From positions 1 through 10,547 of the forward strand of contig JASHUR010000009.1 of assembly GCA_030039895.1 (NCBI GenBank): a stretch of 10,547 nucleotides of DNA, written 5' to 3'. Within the stretch, counting starts at the first letter, position 1. Each line of letters begins with the position of its first letter. Shown here piece after piece: positions 5,774-10,547 of the stretch. The stretch is from Acidobacteriaceae bacterium (lineage in GTDB: Bacteria; Acidobacteriota; Terriglobia; Terriglobales; Acidobacteriaceae). The notes beneath the pieces are model-generated. The model was not told the origin of the DNA and did not search any database. It saw nothing but the letters and a program-made list of their open reading frames with translations. A program made the translations under genes and the position numbers.

Positions 5774-8700
5774 ATGGCTGTGCGGTATCGGGAGTCTGAT
5801 GCGCCGGCTTGTAGTCGAACTGGTACAGCTGCGTCCGGCTGCCTGACTCAAACCGGTCATCCCAGTTCAGCCTGTACGCGACTGACCCCGGGTCCTCCGG
5901 ATAATGCTCGCTCGCCGGATACGGATACGCCCCCATTCCGTGGAACGGCATTTGCGCAACCGTGAAGGGCATCGCCTCATAGAAGTCCATGTCCTTCACA
6001 AACCCGTTCGCGTAGAAGAAGTAGTCACGCTTCCAGTGCGGCGGCAGTGGAGGCAGCTTCGTCCCACTGAACTCCGCATCGATCTCCTCGCCGCTTCCAA
6101 AGATCACGTAGTGGTTATCCGCGCTCTTGAGCAGCGGCGTCACGTTTCCGTAGTTCGTGTACTCGCCGCTCTGCCAGTGGAAGGGCCCCGTCTGGCTGAT
6201 CCGGTTGTAGTCGTACGTCAGGTCACCCGGCGTCGCGCCTTCAATCTGCTTCGGATACCCGCGCCACGCCAGCCGCGCCCGCGCCAGCGGCATCTCCGTC
6301 ACGCGCGCCTCGCTTGCTTCGCTCGGACCATTGTCCACCAGCACCTGGTCCCAGTAGATCTGCAAATTCGTCGTCAGCCGAATCTTCCGCACGCCCGGCG
6401 GCAGCTTGCCCGTCAGGTCCACCACAATCGTGCGCGGCAGCCCCGCCGGAAAGCCCATGTCGCTGATGATTCGCTTCCAGCTTCCATCCGGCATTTGCGC
6501 TTCCACGTATGGAGGAACCGGCTTCAGGCCCGCCTGCCAAGCCGCATACATCGAGCTCGCGCTGAAATACTCAACGTATCCATGCATCAACAACCGCAGC
6601 GGATGCCTCGACGTCCACGCGCCCAGGTCCAGCGTCAGAGAGTGCATGTTGGCAAACCCCGCATACTGCAGGTTCGTAAAGTCGCGCACGTAGTGGTGAT
6701 CAATCTTCGCAAGCAGTGGCAGAACGTCGTGCCCCGCATCGTCCCACGCACCCGCAGGCAGATGCACCTCCGGAGACACCACCACCGTCTTGCCTGAGGC
6801 AAACGGCCGCTCGCTCAGGAAGCGCTCATCCGGAAACACCTGCGTATCCTCCGGATGGTCCACCGCTAACAGCCGCACCTGGTCGATGTAGTTAATCTCC
6901 TCCATTGGCTCGCCAAACCGCAGGCTATACAACCCGTCATGCGGCTTCAGGTCATCGCCGTTCACCTTCACCCACTCATCCGGATCATTCTCATTCGTCT
7001 CATGCGGCCCAACCCAGTGCCCGACCACCGCCGCGCCAATCACATCGGAGATGAACTTGTATTTCTTACCATCCCACGCAAACAGCACCGGACACGAGCT
7101 GCCTCTCCGGTCAAGTTCCTTGAGCGCCACCGGCTTATTCGGATTCAGATTGATCTCGTCCTGCGGCACGCCCGTCGGCCACAGCAGCCGGACCATGTCC
7201 ACATGGTCCACCTGACCCAGCCCGGCAATCACCTCGTTCGACCCCTGCCCCTCGTAGCCCGACGCTCCCGCAACCTCAAACTTCTGCCACAGCCCATCGG
7301 CAAAAACCTCCACCTTGGTGCCGATGCCCGTCTTGTTGTCCGCCAATCCTGTCAGGTCAATCCGAATCGAATGGTTCTTGTTCCCGCCCACGTTGTGCAG
7401 TACCAGTGGGGGTCCGCCCGCCTGCGTCACAATCAGGTCTGCCGCCCCATCGCCGTCCACATCCGTCGCAATCAGCGAGCGAGGGTCCTTCAGGTGCAGC
7501 TTGTCCGCGCCAACCTCCGCGCTTACGTCCTTAAAGCCCTGCTTCCCGCAATTCCTCAGCACGCGCAGTTCCGCGCCCTTGTCCGTCTCGACCAGCACTG
7601 CCAGGTCGATCCATCCATCATTATCAATATCAATCGGAGTCAGTCCCCACGCCGCCTCCACTCCAGCCAGCGGCAGCGGCACTCGCTCAAATCGCTTGCC
7701 CTTCACATTCCGCCACAGCGTCAGCCCCGGAGCGCCCGCGTGCGTCACGGCAATGTCCATCCATCCGTCTTTGTTGAAGTCGAAGACCGACACGCCGCGC
7801 GTCGCTGCCAGCCCCGCATCCGTATACAGTGGAACCGCCTTGAACGGCCCCTCGCGCCGGTTCTCATAGATTGTCGGAGCGCCCTCGCCGGTCACAATCA
7901 TGTCCACCGCGCGGTCGTTGTTCACGTCCGAAAGCGTCACCGCCGTCGTCGGAGTCGACCCGGCCAGCCCCGTCGGCCCCGTCCACTCCGTAAACGTCGA
8001 GTCGCCGTTGTTACGCCACATCACATTCGCGCCATGTCCCGTCGAAGTTCCGGTAATGAACAGGTCCACGTCGCCATCATGGTCAAAGTCAATAAACGTC
8101 AGCCCCGACGGTCTGTTCAGTTGCTTGATGCCCACCTTCGCCGTCACATCCGCAAACTTCCCGCCGCCCAGGTTGTGGAACAGAATCACCCGGTCGCTCA
8201 TCGCCACTGCTAAATCTGGTTTGCCGTCCGCGTCATAATCGCCGACCGCGCACGCAATCGCTTTGCCGCTCGCCTTCAGTCCGGTTTGTTCCGGGCTCAA
8301 CTCCTCATATTTCCCGTTCACGTTCTTGTACGCATGGATCGCCGACTGACCTTCGCCCATCACCACCAGGTCTTTGCTCTCCGGGCTTTCAATGCCAAGA
8401 ATGCACGCTCCACCGCCCGCCGCGCCGCCTGGCAGCGGCTCCGCCACAAACTTCACCGGAATCATCGGCCCCACCACCGCCGGTGGAGCAATCATCACCT
8501 CGGCCTTCGCGTAATCTCCCTGCTCGCCATAGGCCGCGCTCAGCGGAGTCCCGATCTTCGACTGCACCAGATGCTGGAACACCACCAGTTGCGCACGCGC
8601 GCCCTTCACGTCGCCCATCCGTTGCATCGCGCGCGCCAGCCCAAACTCTGCCGACGCATGGTGCGGATCAAGCCGCAGCGCCGCCTCATATTCCTCCTTC

Positions 8701-9212
8701 GCGCGCGGATAATCCTGAAGGTTCAGGTATAGCAGCCCCGCATAGTAATGCGCGTCCGCTGACTCCGGATCGATCTTCACGACATGCTGCATCGCATCAA
8801 TTCCCGGCTTCGGCTCGCCCATGTTCAGATACGTTAGCCCCAGCGCATACCAGCCGTGCGCATCGTTCGGGTCCATCGCCGTCGCACGCTTCAGCGCATC
8901 TTCCGCATTCTCCGGCTGCTGCAAATAGAGATATGCAATGCCCTCATTCACGATCGGGACCGCTGCCGTCGGGTCCGCCGCGTGCGCCGCGTCAAACTTC
9001 TCCAGCGCCTTGGCCGTCAGCTGCTGATTCATCAGCGCGACGCCTACATTGTTCAGGCTTCCCGCTTCCAGCGCCGCTTTCGACATCTGCCCACGCGCGC
9101 CCGTCGCGCAAAGCATCACGCCAAGCGCCAACATTACAGCCGCTTTTTTCGCGTAGGTGAATGCTGTACTCCGTAGTCCTGCTGTCTGCCTGTTCGTATG
9201 AGTCAATATCAT
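5772..9212 (-). CDS. Exported TPR / FG-GAP beta-propeller / ASPIC-UnbV protein (CRTAC1-like)
   Basis: This 1146-residue protein has a signal peptide at residues about 21-41 (AAVMLALGVMLCATGARG, cleavage probably before Gln42). About five TPR units follow (50-220), with helix pairs such as AHGWYALGLTYLNMG. Six FG-GAP/VCBS calcium-type loops start at Asp325, 375, 429, 478, 528 and 584 (for example DYDADGKPD and DFDHDGDVD). The third is degenerate, with Arg434 where Gly is usual. These make a propeller. An ASPIC/UnbV domain (613-700: KTGIGTKVEVFADG, LLWPTGVPQDE) comes next. A long C-terminal beta-rich region (705-1146) of unnamed type contains CPVLFAWDGKKYKF. The protein is expected outside the inner membrane, with TPRs for protein contacts and the propeller for ligand or carbohydrate contacts. 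No enzyme motif is seen. The start ATG at 9210-9212 has no ribosome site but lies 11 bases after a TATAAT. It is followed 10 bp later by the amidase gene, so the two form an operon. Confidence 0.93.
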   Translation of the reverse strand: MILTHTNRQTAGLRSTAFTYAKKAAVMLALGVMLCATGARGQMSKAALEAGSLNNVGVALMNQQLTAKALEKFDAAHAADPTAAVPIVNEGIAYLYLQQPENAEDALKRATAMDPNDAHGWYALGLTYLNMGEPKPGIDAMQHVVKIDPESADAHYYAGLLYLNLQDYPRAKEEYEAALRLDPHHASAEFGLARAMQRMGDVKGARAQLVVFQHLVQSKIGTPLSAAYGEQGDYAKAEVMIAPPAVVGPMIPVKFVAEPLPGGAAGGGACILGIESPESKDLVVMGEGQSAIHAYKNVNGKYEELSPEQTGLKASGKAIACAVGDYDADGKPDLAVAMSDRVILFHNLGGGKFADVTAKVGIKQLNRPSGLTFIDFDHDGDVDLFITGTSTGHGANVMWRNNGDSTFTEWTGPTGLAGSTPTTAVTLSDVNNDRAVDMIVTGEGAPTIYENRREGPFKAVPLYTDAGLAATRGVSVFDFNKDGWMDIAVTHAGAPGLTLWRNVKGKRFERVPLPLAGVEAAWGLTPIDIDNDGWIDLAVLVETDKGAELRVLRNCGKQGFKDVSAEVGADKLHLKDPRSLIATDVDGDGAADLIVTQAGGPPLVLHNVGGNKNHSIRIDLTGLADNKTGIGTKVEVFADGLWQKFEVAGASGYEGQGSNEVIAGLGQVDHVDMVRLLWPTGVPQDEINLNPNKPVALKELDRRGSSCPVLFAWDGKKYKFISDVIGAAVVGHWVGPHETNENDPDEWVKVNGDDLKPHDGLYSLRFGEPMEEINYIDQVRLLAVDHPEDTQVFPDERFLSERPFASGKTVVVSPEVHLPAGAWDDAGHDVLPLLAKIDHHYVRDFTNLQYAGFANMHSLTLDLGAWTSRHPLRLLMHGYVEYFSASSMYAAWQAGLKPVPPYVEAQMPDGSWKRIISDMGFPAGLPRTIVVDLTGKLPPGVRKIRLTTNLQIYWDQVLVDNGPSEASEARVTEMPLARARLAWRGYPKQIEGATPGDLTYDYNRISQTGPFHWQSGEYTNYGNVTPLLKSADNHYVIFGSGEEIDAEFSGTKLPPLPPHWKRDYFFYANGFVKDMDFYEAMPFTVAQMPFHGMGAYPYPASEHYPEDPGSVAYRLNWDDRFESGSRTQLYQFDYKPAHQTPDTAQP

Positions 9213-9223
9213 CGCCGCGTCTG

Positions 9224-9229
9224 ATTATA
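9224..9229 (-). promoter_or_regulatory. Leftward -10 box (TATAAT) for the exported TPR/propeller gene
   Basis: The minus strand reads TATAAT, a perfect -10 hexamer, with only 11 bases before the ATG at 9212. Transcription would begin 4-5 bases before the start codon, or at it, leaving almost no leader. No Shine-Dalgarno sequence is visible, and the -35 match is poor. Confidence 0.55.
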
Positions 9230-9243
9230 GAGGCTGCAACCGC

Positions 9244-9249
9244 TACAAT
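9244..9249 (+). promoter_or_regulatory. Rightward -10 box (TACAAT) for the sugar dehydratase gene
   Basis: TACAAT lies 7 bases before the ATG at 9257. The usual distance from the -10 box to the transcription start would put the first base at or next to the A of ATG, so the transcript would be leaderless. There is no ribosome site. The -35 region is weak (CTGATT at 17-base spacing). Confidence 0.5.
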
Positions 9250-9256
9250 CGAAGCC

Positions 9257-10357
9257 ATGAAGCAGCTTGAGCAGAGCGCATGGGCCGTCCTTGGGAAAAG
9301 CCTCACCGGCGCATCACCGCTCGTCAACGTCGCCGTTCCCGACGATCTGGTCCGTGACAAACGCATCCTAATTACCGGAGCCGGGGGCTCCATCGGCTCA
9401 GCCCTCGCGCACGCCGTCGCAGCACACAAACCCGCGCAAATCCTCCTCCTCGAAGCCTCTGAGCAGGCCCTTTACGCAATCGACCGCGGAATCGCCGCGC
9501 CGCATATCCCCATCCTCGCCTCCGCGGGAGACACCGCCGCGCTCGACGAAATCTTCGCGCTCCACCAGCCACAAATCATCTTTCACGCCGCCGCCTTCAA
9601 GCATGTGCCGCTCATGGAGCTGCATCCCTTTGCAGCCATCGAAAACAATGCGGTCGCAACCTTCCGCCTCGCGCAAACGGCCGTAAAAAATCACACGGGC
9701 CAAGTCATCCTCGTCTCGACCGACAAAGCCGTCAGCCCCGCCAGCATCATGGGCGTGTCCAAGCGAATCGCCGAGCTCACCGCCCTGACCCTCGCGACAC
9801 CCACAACCCAGATCAAGGCCGTGCGTCTCGGCAACGTCTACGCTTCGCAGGGCAGCGTCGTGCAGTTGTTCGCGGAGCAGATCGCGCAACACCAGCCTGT
9901 CACCGTCACCGACCCTCGCGCCACACGCTACTTCCTCACCGTCGATGAAACCGCCGCACTCCTGCTCCTCGCGCTCGCGGTGCAGTTTCCCTCTGGCATC
10001 CTCGTGCCCGAGCTTGCAGCTCCCATTCGCGTCGAAGACCTGGCCCGCGCCCTCATTCGCGCCGCCAACTCCGACGTGCCCATTGCCTACATCGGTCTCC
10101 GCCCCGGAGAAAAGCTCCACGAACAGTTGCTCTCCGCTGACGAATCCTTTCTCAATGAATCATCGGCTCCGCTTTGCCCCATCCGCAGCACCACCATCTC
10201 CGCGTCTCGCGCGGCCGAAGTTATCGCCGCCCTGCAGCGGGCCATCGCTGACCGCAACCTGCACCAGCTTCTCGCCATTGTTGCGCGGCTCATCCCTGCC
10301 TACCACCCCAGCGACACTGTGCTGGCCCAGCACTCGCTTGCGGAGCCCCGCGCATGA
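9257..10357 (+). CDS. UDP-sugar 4,6-dehydratase, CapD/WbpM family, soluble form
   Basis: This 366-residue NAD(P)-dependent SDR enzyme should make a 4-keto-6-deoxy sugar nucleotide from a UDP-HexNAc. The Rossmann motif TGAGGSIG is at 40-47. AAFKHVPLME (112-121) and RPGEKLHE (282-289) are hallmarks of the CapD/PseB/WbpM branch. Catalytic STDK (154-157) is present, and Met165-xxx-Lys169 replaces the usual Tyr-xxx-Lys, as in WbpM/CapD proteins. It lacks the N-terminal membrane helices of WbpM, so it is the short soluble type. The ATG at 9257 is preferred: an open extension back to 9161 would run across the divergent gene's start, and TACAAT sits 7 bases before this ATG. Its TGA overlaps the next gene's ATG (ATGA), so they are co-translated. 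Context points to amino-sugar synthesis for surface polysaccharide or nonulosonic acid. The sugar and stereochemistry cannot be fixed from sequence. Confidence 0.93.
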   Translation: MKQLEQSAWAVLGKSLTGASPLVNVAVPDDLVRDKRILITGAGGSIGSALAHAVAAHKPAQILLLEASEQALYAIDRGIAAPHIPILASAGDTAALDEIFALHQPQIIFHAAAFKHVPLMELHPFAAIENNAVATFRLAQTAVKNHTGQVILVSTDKAVSPASIMGVSKRIAELTALTLATPTTQIKAVRLGNVYASQGSVVQLFAEQIAQHQPVTVTDPRATRYFLTVDETAALLLLALAVQFPSGILVPELAAPIRVEDLARALIRAANSDVPIAYIGLRPGEKLHEQLLSADESFLNESSAPLCPIRSTTISASRAAEVIAALQRAIADRNLHQLLAIVARLIPAYHPSDTVLAQHSLAEPRA

Positions 10358-10547
10358 CGAGTTTCCGCCGCACTGTCGCCGTCGTCACCAGTTCACGCGC
10401 CGACTACAGCCATCTCTACTGGCCGCTCAAAGATCTCGCCGCACACCCCGCCGTCGACCTCCGCCTCATCGCGCTCGGCTCGCACCTCGCGCCCACCTTC
10501 GGCCATACCGTCCGGGAGATCGACCGCGACCAGTTTCCCATTGCCGC
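10354..10547 (+). CDS. Hydrolysing UDP-GlcNAc 2-epimerase, NeuC/LegG type (cut by window edge)
   Basis: Only the first 64 residues are present of a protein that is usually about 370-390 long. The N-terminus shows the family pattern: a beta strand VAVVTSSRADYSHLYWPL (8-25) with Arg15-Ala-Asp-Tyr18, then LIALGSHLAPTFGHT (38-52) and REIDRDQFPIA. In NeuC and LegG these enzymes release UDP while making ManNAc or a 2,4-diacetamido-6-deoxy-mannose, a committed step to sialic or legionaminic acid. The ATG overlaps the stop of the dehydratase gene by ATGA, so the pair is translationally coupled. Following a 4,6-dehydratase, the LegG or a bacillosamine-derived route is more likely than plain sialic acid. 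The catalytic residues lie outside the window, so activity cannot be judged. Confidence 0.85.
   Translation, partial: MTSFRRTVAVVTSSRADYSHLYWPLKDLAAHPAVDLRLIALGSHLAPTFGHTVREIDRDQFPIA

Noticed and set aside
5762..5860. 33-residue N-terminal extension of the amidase
   Set aside because: It would lie inside the upstream gene and is Ser/Arg-rich without family similarity. The ATG at 5761 has GAGGGGG before it.
6939..8213. Long rightward open frame (424 codons) opposite the propeller gene
   Set aside because: It is rich in Arg, His and Pro with no domain, and it lies fully antisense to a gene with clear TPR/FG-GAP/ASPIC motifs. It is a GC-rich codon shadow.
9161..9256. 32-residue N-terminal extension of the dehydratase, resembling a signal peptide
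   Set aside because: It would overlap the start of the divergent gene and both -10 boxes. CapD-like soluble dehydratases are cytoplasmic, and the ATG at 9257 fits the expected length.
1..10547. tRNA, rRNA, CRISPR array, insertion sequence or phage genes
   Set aside because: Searched by eye on both strands: no cloverleaf, regular spaced repeats, transposase or integrase motifs were seen. Coding genes fill nearly all of the window.

Overview
The window looks like chromosomal DNA from a GC-rich soil bacterium. My best guess is Acidobacteriota (Terriglobia/Acidobacteriaceae-like). That rests on the kind of genes present: a TPR + FG-GAP + ASPIC/UnbV giant, a lipoprotein with Ig-like 'WSV..GVYTPP' domains, and a small Cys-rich protein. 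It is an inference, not a phylogenetic result. There are no RNA genes, CRISPR arrays, phage genes or transposase genes. No gene-free stretch exceeds 300 bases.

Layout. Bases 1-9212 are transcribed leftward (minus strand), and 9257 to the right edge is transcribed rightward. From left to right: (1) a secreted lipoprotein protease, running off the left edge, with two Ig-like domains, a trypsin-like His/Asp/Ser domain and a further C-terminal domain; (2) an ABC-2 type exporter, with ATPase and permease genes overlapping by 8 bp and starting at TTG and GTG; (3) a small gene for a 93-residue Cys/His protein, followed by a clear intrinsic terminator; (4) a 268-bp intergenic stretch with a tandem 13-bp duplication and several perfect hairpins, possibly a repeat-element remnant; (5) a two-gene unit of the 1146-residue exported TPR/beta-propeller/ASPIC protein followed 10 bp later by an amidase-signature hydrolase; (6) a 44-bp divergent promoter region; (7) the start of a rightward sugar-nucleotide operon. 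That operon has a CapD/WbpM-type UDP-sugar 4,6-dehydratase overlapping (ATGA) a hydrolysing UDP-GlcNAc 2-epimerase of the NeuC type, cut by the right edge.

How they may work together. Most products concern the cell envelope: export of a lipophilic compound by the ABC pair, two exported proteins (a protease lipoprotein and a propeller protein), and surface-sugar precursor synthesis. The dehydratase plus hydrolysing 2-epimerase is the pairing expected at the start of a nonulosonic acid (legionaminic/pseudaminic-like) or related amino-sugar locus, so the informative genes probably lie just right of the window. I see no strong evidence of a wholly new system. The most notable items are the paired leaderless-looking divergent promoters, the hairpin cluster at about 4177-4369, the domain architectures of the protease and the 1146-residue protein, and the pairing of the latter with an amidase.
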